A DNA stretch of 48,411 nucleotides from an uncultured Eubacteriales bacterium (GTDB taxonomy: Bacteria > Bacillota > Clostridia > Oscillospirales > Acutalibacteraceae): NCBI GenBank assembly GCA_934491515.1, contig CAKSTF010000014.1, positions 1 to 48,411 of the forward strand, written 5' to 3'. This document shows, piece by piece, positions 32,568 through 41,396 of the stretch. A program made the translations under genes and the position numbers. The first letter of the stretch is position 1; each line of letters starts with the position of its first letter. The notes below the pieces were generated by a model, which ran no database searches, was not told the origin of the DNA, and saw only the letters and a program-made list of their open reading frames with translations.

Positions 32568-33665
32568 ATGGCAAACGGATTTTGGAATAAAAATAAAAGA
32601 CTTATATGCAACCTTCTTCTTGTTGCGGCAATTTTTATTGCGCTGCTTATAATACAGCTTACCGTTCCTAAAACTTCAATGTGGTTTTCTGTTTTAAGAA
32701 AGGTGTGCACTTTTTCACTTGCAGCGGTATCGATGAATCTGCTTAACGGTTTTACGGGTCTGTTTTCTCTCGGTCAGGCGGGTTTTATGCTTTTAGGCGC
32801 ATATTCCTACGCAATACTTACAATACCGCTTTCCAATAAATCTGCGGTATTCCGCAATTACGGCGACAGTATAGTTAATTTCCAGCTGCCGCTTGTTATT
32901 GCTCTGCTTGCGGCGGGTATCGTTGCGGCTTTCTTCGCTTTTCTTATCGGATTGCCCGTTTTAAGGCTTAAAAGCGACTATCTTGCGATTGCAACGCTTG
33001 GTTTTGCGGAAATTGTAAGGGGTATCGTACAACTTACGCAGTTCGGTCCGCTTACAAACGGCCCCGACCCGATTAACGCCTTTACCGCGCCTACAAACAT
33101 ACTTTTGTACGCCGGAATAACCGGAGTTTGCGTTCTTATAATTATTTTGATTATAAATTCCACATACGGAAGAGCATTTAAGGCTATACGCGACGATGAA
33201 ATAGCAGCCGAGGCCATGGGAATAAATCTTGCCAAACATAAGCAGTTGTCTTTTGTGACAAGTTCTTTCTTCTGCGGTATTGCCGGCGCTATGCTTGCTA
33301 TGTGCAATACAAGCGTATCATCTGTATCCTTTACCTCTGCCATGACCTACCAGATACTCCTTGTTGTGGTTATCGGCGGCGTAGGTTCTGTGTCTGGTTC
33401 TATAATCGCTTCGTTTATTTACTATGCAAGCAGCGAATGGTGGCTGAGATTTCTTGATCTTGAAACCTTCACAAAATCGGGAAAGAAAATTCCGCTTTTG
33501 GGACCGGGATTCCGAATGGTTGTATTTTCGGTGCTTATTATGATAATTGTCCTTTTCTTCAGAAAAGGTATAATGGGCACTAAGGAAATATCGGTATACG
33601 ACGGATTTATCAAACTTAAAAATCTGTTTTGCAAAGAAAAATCGAAGGGCGGTGCCGCACAGTGA
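32568..33665 (+). CDS. livM: Branched-chain amino acid ABC transporter permease LivM
   Basis: A 365-residue permease with about nine to ten hydrophobic segments. It shows the LivM features MNLLNGFTGLFSLGQAGFML, LKSDYLAIATLGFAEIVRG and VVIGGVGSVSGSIIASF. It begins two bases after the livH stop with an SD in the livH end. Its stop overlaps the livG start as GTGA. Confidence 0.93.
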   Translation: MANGFWNKNKRLICNLLLVAAIFIALLIIQLTVPKTSMWFSVLRKVCTFSLAAVSMNLLNGFTGLFSLGQAGFMLLGAYSYAILTIPLSNKSAVFRNYGDSIVNFQLPLVIALLAAGIVAAFFAFLIGLPVLRLKSDYLAIATLGFAEIVRGIVQLTQFGPLTNGPDPINAFTAPTNILLYAGITGVCVLIIILIINSTYGRAFKAIRDDEIAAEAMGINLAKHKQLSFVTSSFFCGIAGAMLAMCNTSVSSVSFTSAMTYQILLVVVIGGVGSVSGSIIASFIYYASSEWWLRFLDLETFTKSGKKIPLLGPGFRMVVFSVLIMIIVLFFRKGIMGTKEISVYDGFIKLKNLFCKEKSKGGAAQ

Positions 33666-34504
33666 AAAACGTTCTTCGTGTAGAAAATCTTACCATGCAG
33701 TTCGGCGGCGTTGTTGCCGTTAATAATCTTTCGATGGAAGTGAACGAGGGCGAAATAGTTGCGCTTATCGGTCCTAACGGCGCTGGTAAAACAACCGCTT
33801 TTAATGCGATTACGGGCGTTTATCAGCCCACTAACGGCGCTGTGTATTTTAACGGCGAACTTGTTATTGAAAACAAGCCGCAAGGCAAAATGCGCAAGTT
33901 GTATGCCGGCGAAAATGCGGACCTTTACAAGCATATCATAAACAAAACGCCCGATAAACTTACGGCACTCGGTATGGCGCGTACTTTCCAGAATATAAGG
34001 CTTTTTAAGTCTATGACCGTTTTTGATAACGTGCTTACCGCTAAGCATTTAAGGCGTACATCTAATTTCTTTACGGCGCTTACACATCTTAACTATAAGG
34101 AAGAAGCAAAAATGCGTGAAGATACGCATAACCTGCTCCGGCTTGTGGGGCTTGATGATGTAAAAGACGAACTTGCAACAAGTCTGCCATACGGAAAACA
34201 GCGCAAACTTGAAATTGCACGCGCGCTTGCCACGGAACCTACGCTTTTGCTTCTTGACGAGCCGGCAGCGGGTATGAATCCGCAGGAAACCGAAGAATTA
34301 AGCGAGTTTATACATGATATAAGGGATAAATTCAATCTTACGGTTTTGCTTATTGAACATCATATGGAACTTGTTATGAATATTTCCGACAGGATTTACG
34401 TTATTGATTTCGGCAAGGAAATTGCCGAAGGCACGCCTGCGGAAATACAGAACAATCAACGAGTTATAGATGCATATTTGGGGGTGGTTGAAGATGACGA
34501 ATAA
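33662..34504 (+). CDS. livG: Branched-chain amino acid ABC transporter ATPase LivG
   Basis: A 280-residue ATPase. I chose GTG 33662 because VKNVLRVENLTMQFGG is the family N-terminus and the GTG overlaps the livM stop. Walker A is GPNGAGKTT. An insertion around residues 60-95 precedes TALGMARTFQNIRLF. The signature is LPYGKQRKLEIARAL, and Walker B is LLLLDEPAAGMNP. The LPYG-type signature is typical of LivG. It overlaps livF by 11 bases. Confidence 0.94.
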   Translation: MKNVLRVENLTMQFGGVVAVNNLSMEVNEGEIVALIGPNGAGKTTAFNAITGVYQPTNGAVYFNGELVIENKPQGKMRKLYAGENADLYKHIINKTPDKLTALGMARTFQNIRLFKSMTVFDNVLTAKHLRRTSNFFTALTHLNYKEEAKMREDTHNLLRLVGLDDVKDELATSLPYGKQRKLEIARALATEPTLLLLDEPAAGMNPQETEELSEFIHDIRDKFNLTVLLIEHHMELVMNISDRIYVIDFGKEIAEGTPAEIQNNQRVIDAYLGVVEDDE

Positions 34505-35210
34505 CCTTCTTGAAATAAAGGATCTTTCGGTTAATTTCGGCGGAATCAAAGCGGTATCAAACGCTGATATTTCGGTTGAAGAGGGGAAAATCGTTACTCT
34601 TATCGGTGCGAACGGCGCCGGTAAATCAACCACTTTGCGTTCGGTTTCGGGTATTGTAAAACCAAGCAAAGGCGATATTATTTTTAACGGAGAGAGCATA
34701 CTTGGTCTTTCTCCGGATAAAATTGTTAAAAAGGGTATTACAATGGTTCCGGAAGGCAGAAAAATTTTTCCGAATCTTACGGTGCTTGAAAACATCAAAA
34801 TAGGCGCATATCTTCGCAAAGACGATTTAAAGCCGGACATTGAGTACGTATATTCGCTTTTCCCGCGTCTTAAAGAACGCAATTGGCAGATGGCAGGCAC
34901 TCTTTCGGGCGGTGAACAGCAGATGCTCGCCGTAGGACGCGCTCTTATGAGCCGCCCGCGCCTGATTATGATGGATGAGCCGTCTTTGGGCCTTGCACCG
35001 CTGGTAGTTCAGGATATTTTTTCAATAATCCGCACGATTAACAGCCAGGGTATAACAGTTTTGCTTATTGAGCAAAATGCAAATATGGCGCTTAAAACCG
35101 CCGATTATGCTTATGTTATGGAAACAGGACACATAACCATTCAGGGCACCGGCAAAGAACTTCTTGAAGATAACAGAGTAAAAGAAGCCTATCTTGGAAA
35201 AGCAAAATAA
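34494..35210 (+). CDS. livF: Branched-chain amino acid ABC transporter ATPase LivF
   Basis: A 238-residue ATPase. ATG 34494 is used because GGGGG lies just upstream and MTNNLLEIKDLSVNFGG is the LivF start. Walker A is GANGAGKST. Later motifs are TMVPEGRKIFPNLTVLEN, signature LSGGEQQMLAVGRALM and Walker B LIMMDEPSLGLAP. It is the last gene of the transporter operon. No terminator precedes the tRNA-Lys promoter. Confidence 0.95.
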   Translation: MTNNLLEIKDLSVNFGGIKAVSNADISVEEGKIVTLIGANGAGKSTTLRSVSGIVKPSKGDIIFNGESILGLSPDKIVKKGITMVPEGRKIFPNLTVLENIKIGAYLRKDDLKPDIEYVYSLFPRLKERNWQMAGTLSGGEQQMLAVGRALMSRPRLIMMDEPSLGLAPLVVQDIFSIIRTINSQGITVLLIEQNANMALKTADYAYVMETGHITIQGTGKELLEDNRVKEAYLGKAK

Positions 35211-35226
35211 ATAGTTTAAATTTTTC

Positions 35227-35255
35227 TTGACAACGGTATGGTTTATTGATATAAT
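35227..35255 (+). promoter_or_regulatory. tRNA-Lys promoter
   Basis: TTGACA (35227-35232), a 17-base spacer and TATAAT (35250-35255): a full consensus promoter. The start would lie about ten bases before the tRNA 5' end. Confidence 0.9.
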
Positions 35256-35267
35256 ATCACCGTTGTC
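35229..35267 (+). repeat. 9-bp inverted repeat spanning the tRNA-Lys promoter
   Basis: GACAACGGT (35229-35237) and ACCGTTGTC (35259-35267) are exact reverse complements, 21 bases apart. One arm overlaps the -35 box and the other the start point. It may be a regulator site or chance. Confidence 0.45.
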
Positions 35268-35272
35268 TGTCC

Positions 35273-35348
35273 GATCCATTAGCTCAGCCGGTAGAGCACT
35301 TGACTTTTAATCAAGGTGTCCGGGGTTCGATTCCCCGATGGGTCACCA
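35273..35348 (+). tRNA. tRNA-Lys (UUU)
   Basis: A 76-base cloverleaf. The acceptor is GATCCAT/ATGGGTC with encoded ACCA, the anticodon stem is CTTGA/TCAAG with loop CTTTTAA giving anticodon TTT, and the T-loop is TTCGATT. It is monocistronic between its own promoter and terminator. Confidence 0.97.
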
Positions 35349-35352
35349 CGTG

Positions 35353-35388
35353 CAAACCCGCTTAAAAAGCGGGTTTGTTCTTTTTTTG
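35353..35388 (+). terminator. Terminator of tRNA-Lys
   Basis: An 11-bp perfect stem CAAACCCGCTT/AAGCGGGTTTG (35353-35363 with 35367-35377) has an AAA loop and is followed by a T-rich tract. A second weak CTCTTTT/AAAAGAG pairing lies just after. Confidence 0.93.
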
Positions 35389-35420
35389 TCTCTTTTAAAA
35401 AAAGAGGCAATTTTCCTTTT

Positions 35421-35444
35421 TTCTAACACTTTTCTAACACTTTT
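35421..35444 (+). repeat. Short tandem direct repeat
   Basis: TTCTAACACTT occurs twice in tandem with an 11-base period, in the non-coding gap between the two terminators. No function can be assigned. Confidence 0.6.
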
Positions 35445-35457
35445 ACAGTATTCGTAC

Positions 35458-35491
35458 AAAAAGGAACCGGCTGAAAAGCCGGTTCCTTTTT
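35458..35491 (-). terminator. Terminator of the DUF4364 gene
   Basis: A 15-bp perfect stem AAAAAGGAACCGGCT/AGCCGGTTCCTTTTT (35458-35472 with 35477-35491). It ends in T-runs in both directions, so it can act bidirectionally. Confidence 0.92.
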
Positions 35492-35496
35492 AACTG

Positions 35497-36045
35497 TTAC
35501 TTTGTCAGCATTTCAATTATTTTTGTAAAAATCTCGGAAGGGTTTTCAAGAAAACGGTCTTTAATAAACTCTGCCTGAGATTCGTCCGCAAGAAGCATTT
35601 TGACCGTTATGAACGGCGCCTCGTTATCAACGGCGGTGCATGATATGTAGGCGCGATTGTTTTCGTGAGTTATTTCAAACGTAATATCACGCGCGTTTTT
35701 AATTTTTGTAAGCATACGCAGCGTTGCTGTATATGCGCGTTCCTTTACCGTAAGCGAAAGGGAAGTGTTTAGTTCCTTTGCAACCGCCCTGCCGGAAGGT
35801 GTTATAACGTATGTATCGCAAGCGCCGTCACACAGTTTGATATGACCGCTTTTCTCAAGCGACGATACAGCGTCGCTTACTTCGAAACCGTTTGCGATTC
35901 CCTCAAAATGAAGCATATTTGCAAGCATGGAAACGGGCACAGGCTCGTTAATCGTGCTGAAAATATAGCATATAAGTATTCTTATTTCCGTTGTACTGAA
36001 AAGGCCGCCGTGAAGTACGCCTGCGGATGAAGCATCATTTTCCAA
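35497..36045 (-). CDS. DUF4364 family protein
   Basis: A 182-residue protein. I chose the TTG at 36043-36045 because AAAGGAGGG sits six bases upstream; an in-frame ATG at 36102 lies inside the promoter -35. The product MENDASSAGVLHGGLF is followed by a probable winged-helix segment (TEIRILICYIFSTINEPVPV to LEKSGHIKL). A C-terminal alpha/beta half follows. This matches DUF4364, a Firmicute family whose members look like small DNA-binding regulators. The target is unknown. It is monocistronic with its own promoter and terminator. Confidence 0.82.
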   Translation of the reverse strand: MENDASSAGVLHGGLFSTTEIRILICYIFSTINEPVPVSMLANMLHFEGIANGFEVSDAVSSLEKSGHIKLCDGACDTYVITPSGRAVAKELNTSLSLTVKERAYTATLRMLTKIKNARDITFEITHENNRAYISCTAVDNEAPFITVKMLLADESQAEFIKDRFLENPSEIFTKIIEMLTK

Positions 36046-36073
36046 TGCGTTCCCTCCTTTTAAAACTACACTT

Positions 36074-36102
36074 ATTATAATGTAAAACCTTTGCGGTTTC
36101 AA
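36074..36102 (-). promoter_or_regulatory. Promoter of the DUF4364 gene
   Basis: The minus strand reads TTGAAA (36097-36102), a 17-base spacer and TATAAT (36074-36079). Confidence 0.78.
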
Positions 36103-36135
36103 GTGAAATGTGTCGAGGGGGTTAAAAAATTGTAA

Positions 36136-36164
36136 TTGTAAAGGTTCGGTCTGTATGGTATAAT
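36136..36164 (+). promoter_or_regulatory. Promoter of the first penicillin-binding protein gene
   Basis: TTGTAA (36136-36141), a 17-base spacer with an extended TGG, and TATAAT (36159-36164). A small ACGAT-GCA-ATCGT palindrome (36171-36183) lies at the start point. The promoter is back to back with that of DUF4364, about 35 bases apart. Confidence 0.75.
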
Positions 36165-36218
36165 ACTGTGACGATGCAATCGTAACATAGCAAATAGTTG
36201 TTTGCGGAGGTGTATTGT

Positions 36219-38594
36219 ATGAACGAAGATTTTTTCAAAGACGAGAACGGGTTTCAGCCGGAACCCGAAAATAAATCCGATTCCGATGAACTTTTCAGCT
36301 ACAGCACAGAACGCGGTGAAGAAACAACAGAACCTGCTGTTTTTGATCTGAACAGTTTTTCTTCACATGAAGAAAAGAGTGCGGAAGAAAAGCCGACGCG
36401 TAAAAAGCGCGGTATGCCTAAAACCAAAAAGCAGAAGATTATTAAAATACTGCTTTCTGTATTTCTTATAGGCGTTATAACCGTCAGCGTTGTAATGGGA
36501 ACGTTTATAGTTTATGTTTTTACTGCTGTTGACGGCACCATGGAAGAAGATCTTGACAACCTTAAGTTAAACTTCACCACAACGATTTATTCAAAAGGCG
36601 AGGGCGAAGACGAATGGAACGAGTATCAACGCCTTCACGGCGAGTATAACCGCATATGGGTATCTTACAATCCCGAGGCTGCAAAGTCGGGGGACGAGTC
36701 TTACACGGGAATACCGCAGAACCTTGTAAATGCGTTTGTCGCTATTGAGGATAAGAGATTTTACCGCCACGACGGCATTGACTGGAAAAGAACCTTTGCC
36801 GCGTTTGCAAACCTGTTTTTGCACTTTTATTCCTCTAATCAGGGCGGTTCTACAATTACGCAGCAGTTGGTAAAAAACCTTACGGGCGATAATGCGCAAA
36901 AACCCAGCCGTAAAATGCGCGAAATTATGCGTGCAAGGTATCTTGAAAGCCATTATTCAAAGGATACAATAATCGAATGTTACCTTAACACGATAGCGAT
37001 GGACCACGGTATATACGGCGTTGAGGTTGCCGCAAACTATTACTTCGGAAAAAGCGTTCACGAATTGACTTTGGCGGAGTGCGCTTCGCTTGCCGGTATT
37101 ACAAAAGCGCCCTCTTACTATTCGCCGGACACCAATCCCGAAAACAACAAAGATCGCAGGGTCACCGTTCTTTATCAGATGTTAGACCAGGGATATATAA
37201 CCGAAGACGAATATAACGAGGCGAAAGACGCCGAACTTAATATCGTGGCTTCGGGCGAAGCGCTTAACGAAACAGACGTTAACAACTATTTTGTAGACGC
37301 GATTATCTCGCAGGTTACTAAAGACTTGGCTGAAAAGTATGATTACGACGAAACGCACGCTTCAAAACTGTTTTACAGCGGCGGTTTTAAAATTTATTCA
37401 ACGATAAATCCCGACATACAGACCGCCGTTGACGAGGTGTTTAAAAACAGCGAGGCATACGGTCACAAAAGCGGTGACGGACAGCAGCTGCAGGGCGCAA
37501 TTTCCGTTATGGATTACGAGGGACATATAGTAGGTCTTTCGGGCGGTATCGGTGAAAAAACAGCGAATTTAAGTTTCAACCGTGCGACCAGCGCCGTCAG
37601 ACAGCCGGGCTCTACAATGAAACCGCTTGCCGCTTACGCTCCCGCCATAGAATCGGGTATAGTTACTTTTTCAAGCATTGTCAACGACACTGCAACAAAT
37701 TACAACGGCTGGACGCCGGTTAACTGGTACCGTTCTTACTGGGGCAACATTTCGGTTAAATATGCCCTTGAACGGTCGGTAAATACCATTCCCGTTCAAC
37801 TTGTTAATAAGCTGACGCCGAATAAGAGTTATACATTCCTTACACAGTCGCTGGGTCTTAAAAATCTTACAAACGAAGATATTAACTTAGCGCCTCTCGG
37901 CATGGGCGGAACGAACGGCGGTCTTACACCGGTTGAATCGGCCGCGGCGTTTGCCATATTCGGAAACGGCGGTAAGTATTACGAACCCAAACTTTACTAT
38001 AAGGTCTGCGACCAAAAGGGTGACGTTATACTTTCAAACGAAGAAAACGAACCCACTGTCGCGATAGGCGAAGATACGGCCACTGTTATGAACAAACTGC
38101 TTCAGAACGTTGTTTACGGCGCTAACGGTACCGGCGGAGGCGCAAGGGGATATATACCGAATATGCCCATTTTTGCAAAAACCGGTACTTCTGATGCGTC
38201 CAACGACCTTTGGTTTGTGGGTGGTTCGCCTTACTATGTGGCTTCCTGCTGGTGCGGTTATGATAATCAGACAAGTATTGCCGATCAGGCGATCGCACAA
38301 AAAATGTGGGGTGCGGTGATGAGCCGCGTTCACAACGGTCTTGCTGCAAAACAGTTTACCGACAGCACCTACGCGCAGCAGCGGTATTACTGCCCGCAGA
38401 CGGGCGACCTTGCTACAGAAAGATGCACCTCCAAAGAAATTGGATGGTACACGCAAAATGGTCTGCCTAAGGCTTGCGCGGCACACGGCGGTACGGCGCT
38501 TTACGCACCCGGAAGTGAAGAAGAAAAAAATGCCGAAAAGGAAAAGAACGAAAAAGAGCAGAACAACTCTTCTTCCGCTTCTTCGGAAAACTGA
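36219..38594 (+). CDS. Class A penicillin-binding protein (PBP1 type), copy 1
   Basis: A bifunctional peptidoglycan polymerase and cross-linker. ATG 36219 follows GGAGGTG. The 791-residue product has an acidic cytoplasmic tail of ~60 residues, a basic patch (RKKRGMPKTKKQK) and one membrane helix (~residues 80-105). The glycosyltransferase domain follows (EDKRFYRHDGIDWKR, GGSTITQQLVKNL, IECYLNTI). The transpeptidase domain has SxxK in RQPGSTMKP, SVN in LERSVNTIP and KTG in FAKTGTSD. The C-terminus is charged and serine-rich. A paralogue with the same core lies at 41397. Confidence 0.93.
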   Translation: MNEDFFKDENGFQPEPENKSDSDELFSYSTERGEETTEPAVFDLNSFSSHEEKSAEEKPTRKKRGMPKTKKQKIIKILLSVFLIGVITVSVVMGTFIVYVFTAVDGTMEEDLDNLKLNFTTTIYSKGEGEDEWNEYQRLHGEYNRIWVSYNPEAAKSGDESYTGIPQNLVNAFVAIEDKRFYRHDGIDWKRTFAAFANLFLHFYSSNQGGSTITQQLVKNLTGDNAQKPSRKMREIMRARYLESHYSKDTIIECYLNTIAMDHGIYGVEVAANYYFGKSVHELTLAECASLAGITKAPSYYSPDTNPENNKDRRVTVLYQMLDQGYITEDEYNEAKDAELNIVASGEALNETDVNNYFVDAIISQVTKDLAEKYDYDETHASKLFYSGGFKIYSTINPDIQTAVDEVFKNSEAYGHKSGDGQQLQGAISVMDYEGHIVGLSGGIGEKTANLSFNRATSAVRQPGSTMKPLAAYAPAIESGIVTFSSIVNDTATNYNGWTPVNWYRSYWGNISVKYALERSVNTIPVQLVNKLTPNKSYTFLTQSLGLKNLTNEDINLAPLGMGGTNGGLTPVESAAAFAIFGNGGKYYEPKLYYKVCDQKGDVILSNEENEPTVAIGEDTATVMNKLLQNVVYGANGTGGGARGYIPNMPIFAKTGTSDASNDLWFVGGSPYYVASCWCGYDNQTSIADQAIAQKMWGAVMSRVHNGLAAKQFTDSTYAQQRYYCPQTGDLATERCTSKEIGWYTQNGLPKACAAHGGTALYAPGSEEEKNAEKEKNEKEQNNSSSASSEN

Positions 38595-38601
38595 ATAATA
38601 T

Positions 38602-38636
38602 AAAGACAGCGTCGGTTTTACACCGACGCTGTCTTT
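38602..38636. terminator. Bidirectional terminator between PBP copy 1 and the ABC gene
   Basis: A perfect 15-bp stem AAAGACAGCGTCGGT/ACCGACGCTGTCTTT (38602-38616 with 38622-38636) lies between the converging genes. Confidence 0.85.
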
Positions 38637-38647
38637 GCTTAGTGTGA

Positions 38648-41263
38648 TTATTCTGTACGGAGAGCCGTTACAGGATCTTTTTTTGCTGCTATTCTTGAGG
38701 GAATCAAGCCGGCTATAAATGTAAGCAACACACTTATAATAACAAGTACAACGGCGCCTTTTACGGGGAGTATGGCGGATATCGTTGCTATTCCCGTAAG
38801 GCGGCGGATTATTACGTTTATGGGAATTAAAAGCAATGCGGTAACGCCTATGCCGAGAAGTCCGGCTGAGAGACCCTCTATAACGGTTTCGGCATTGAAA
38901 ACACGGGAAACATCCGATTTTGAAGCGCCCATCGCACGCAAAACGCCGATTTCTTTAGTGCGTTCAAGAACGGAAATATAAGTTATGATACCTATCATTA
39001 TTGAAGATACGACAAGCGAAATGCTCACAAAAGCAATAAGGATATAACTTATGGCGTTGATGATTGTTGTTACAGAGGAAAGCATAAGCCCGATATAATC
39101 GGTATACTTTATCTGATGCGCTTCGTCATTCTTTTTGTTGTAGTTGTCAATAATTTCGTTAATCTTTTCTTTGGAGTCAAAGTCCTTCGGATAAATATTT
39201 ATAGCAGACGGTTCGTTTATATCGGCAACGCCTAAAAGCGACAGATTTTTATCATAAGTTGAGTCGCTTTGCACCTGTTTTAAATAGGGCGAGAATTTTT
39301 CGGTTATCTGTGTTTCGGTAAGACCTTCCGCGGAAAGCTGTGCTATATATGCGTTAAATCTTGTTTGTTCTTCCGCAGGCAGGGTTGAGATATAGGCTTT
39401 AATATCGTCAAGCGTTGTTTCTTTATCATCGGCAAAGGGAAGTCCTGTAAGCACATCTGTGTCGGGAGAGGCTTTTTGTGCTTTAACAACGTCCGCTTCG
39501 TTCACTTTTTCTACAAGGTGGGTCATAAGTGAACTCAAATAACCTACGGCGCCGCTTGATTGCCTGTCGCTTGCGGAACTGCTGTCGGTGCGCAGAATCC
39601 CGACAACCTTAACGTCTTCGGCGGTTTCAAGGCGGCTGTGAATATAGAGTTCGTCCTCCGATTTGTCAACATAGGTGCCGTCTTCCTGTTTTTCAAAAAA
39701 TTCCGGATTCGGAAGCAGTTTGAAAGATAGATTCAGGAAGTCGTCGTAAGTGTATGACGTTTCAGGCTGCTTTTCTATCTTTTCGCCGTTCATGGCTTTT
39801 TTTATCATATCGCTTAATTCGTCCGAATCTTTAAGCCCCAGGGTATAAAGTGTATAATCGCTGATTTTGTTATCCTTACCTACGATAACTACGATTTCGT
39901 TATAGTTTTCCGGCATACGTCCGGCAAGCACTTTATATTGCTTTTTCAAAAGGTCGTCATTATCAATCAGTTCCTGCCAGACGCTTGTGTTCATAACGCT
40001 GTTGCTCATTCCGAATGAGGATTCGGCAGATGTGTAACCCATCTTTTCAAAAATATCGTTAGGATTTACATGATATCCGGATTTTGTGAAAATGTTAAGC
40101 GGGGTAGAATAAGAATATTTAACATCGGAAGCATATTCTTTAACGTTGCTTTCGTTTTCAAGGTAGTTCTTAAACGCCGCAAGATCGTTGCTTGACGAGC
40201 CGTTTATCATAGTAGTCATCATATCGGTCATAATATTATTGCTGTATATTTTGTCGCCCGATGACTTTGTGTCGGAATTTTCATCATCTGCGGACTGTGT
40301 GTCGGTAAATGCAGAAAGCAGTTCACCGACATCGGTGCTGTTTTGCTCTATTGTTACGGGATAACTTGAAAGCGTGTCCTCTTCAACGCGGTTGATATAT
40401 GCCTGAACACCGGTGGACAAAGAAAGTATAAGCGCTATTCCGATAATTCCTATCGACCCTGCAAAGGCAGTAAGGAAAGTTCTTGCCTTTTTGGTAAGAA
40501 GATTGTTTACTGAAAGTGAAAAAGCGGTCAGAAATGACATTGTGGGCTTTTTTTGCTTCTTCTGCACGGTAACGCTTTCTTCGCCGTTATAGGGATTGCT
40601 GTCGTCAATAATCCTGCCGTCAAACAGTTTTACGGTACGTGTTGAATACTTTTGTGCAAGTTCCGGATTGTGGGTTACCATAATTACCAGACGCTCTTTT
40701 GAAATCTCTTTTAAGAGATCCATTATCTGTATGCTGGTTTCGCTGTCAAGAGCGCCCGTAGGTTCATCCGCAAGCAATATTTCGGGGTCGTTTACAATAG
40801 CGCGCGCTATTGCAACGCGCTGCATTTGTCCGCCGGATAATTGATTCGGCTTTTTTGAAAGTTGGTCTCCCAGCCCCACTTTTTCAAGCGCGGCAGCAGC
40901 AGCCTCACGCCGTTTTGCCCGTGAAACACCCGATAAAGTAAGGGCAAGTTCTACATTTGAAAGAACGCTTTGGTGAGGAATCAGGTTATAACTCTGGAAC
41001 ACAAAACCTACTGTATGATTGCGGTAGGTATCCCAGTCGGAATCACGGTATTCCTTGGTGGAACGGCCGGATATTACAAGGTCGCCCGTTGTATATCTGT
41101 CAAGTCCGCCGATTATGTTAAGCAGCGTGGTTTTGCCACAGCCCGAGGGACCGAGTATTGAAACAAATTCACTTGAACGAAATTCTATACTGACGCCTTT
41201 AAGTGCCTTTACCGTTGTTTCACCCGATGAATAATCTTTAACGATATTTTTAAGTTTAAGCAT
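38648..41263 (-). CDS. MacB/FtsX-type ABC transporter, ATPase and permease in one chain
   Basis: An 871-residue half-transporter. Residues 1-235 are an ATPase close to the LolD/MacB group (GPSGCGKTTLLNIIGGLD, LSGGQMQRVAIARAI, LLADEPTGALD). After a linker comes a membrane helix (~265-285). A long extracytoplasmic region follows (~290-730). Three more helices are near the end (~735-765, ~795-820, ~835-860). The FtsX-like motif is SVLERTKEIGVLRAMGAS. It probably works as a homodimer in mechanotransmission or export at the envelope. It is unusually large outside the membrane compared with MacB. The SD is AAAGGA. Its position between two PBPs suggests envelope stress or wall work; the substrate is unknown. 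Confidence 0.88.
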   Translation of the reverse strand: MLKLKNIVKDYSSGETTVKALKGVSIEFRSSEFVSILGPSGCGKTTLLNIIGGLDRYTTGDLVISGRSTKEYRDSDWDTYRNHTVGFVFQSYNLIPHQSVLSNVELALTLSGVSRAKRREAAAAALEKVGLGDQLSKKPNQLSGGQMQRVAIARAIVNDPEILLADEPTGALDSETSIQIMDLLKEISKERLVIMVTHNPELAQKYSTRTVKLFDGRIIDDSNPYNGEESVTVQKKQKKPTMSFLTAFSLSVNNLLTKKARTFLTAFAGSIGIIGIALILSLSTGVQAYINRVEEDTLSSYPVTIEQNSTDVGELLSAFTDTQSADDENSDTKSSGDKIYSNNIMTDMMTTMINGSSSNDLAAFKNYLENESNVKEYASDVKYSYSTPLNIFTKSGYHVNPNDIFEKMGYTSAESSFGMSNSVMNTSVWQELIDNDDLLKKQYKVLAGRMPENYNEIVVIVGKDNKISDYTLYTLGLKDSDELSDMIKKAMNGEKIEKQPETSYTYDDFLNLSFKLLPNPEFFEKQEDGTYVDKSEDELYIHSRLETAEDVKVVGILRTDSSSASDRQSSGAVGYLSSLMTHLVEKVNEADVVKAQKASPDTDVLTGLPFADDKETTLDDIKAYISTLPAEEQTRFNAYIAQLSAEGLTETQITEKFSPYLKQVQSDSTYDKNLSLLGVADINEPSAINIYPKDFDSKEKINEIIDNYNKKNDEAHQIKYTDYIGLMLSSVTTIINAISYILIAFVSISLVVSSIMIGIITYISVLERTKEIGVLRAMGASKSDVSRVFNAETVIEGLSAGLLGIGVTALLLIPINVIIRRLTGIATISAILPVKGAVVLVIISVLLTFIAGLIPSRIAAKKDPVTALRTE

Positions 41264-41301
41264 TATTTTTTCCTTTCAAAGAATGATTTACAATGTATAT
41301 G

Positions 41302-41330
41302 ATAATACATATTTTTAACAAAATTGTGAA
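41302..41330 (-). promoter_or_regulatory. Promoter of the MacB-like ABC gene
   Basis: The minus strand reads TTCACA (41325-41330), a 17-base spacer and TATTAT (41302-41307). Confidence 0.65.
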
Positions 41331-41336
41331 CATTTC

Positions 41337-41365
41337 TTGATTTGCAAGAGAAAATGTAGTATAAT
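41337..41365 (+). promoter_or_regulatory. Promoter of the second penicillin-binding protein gene
   Basis: TTGATT (41337-41342), a 17-base spacer and TATAAT (41360-41365). It is divergent from and only six bases away from the ABC gene's promoter, so the two likely affect one another. Confidence 0.8.
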
Positions 41366-41396
41366 TACAGTGCATATTTTTGCATTCGGAGGAACT

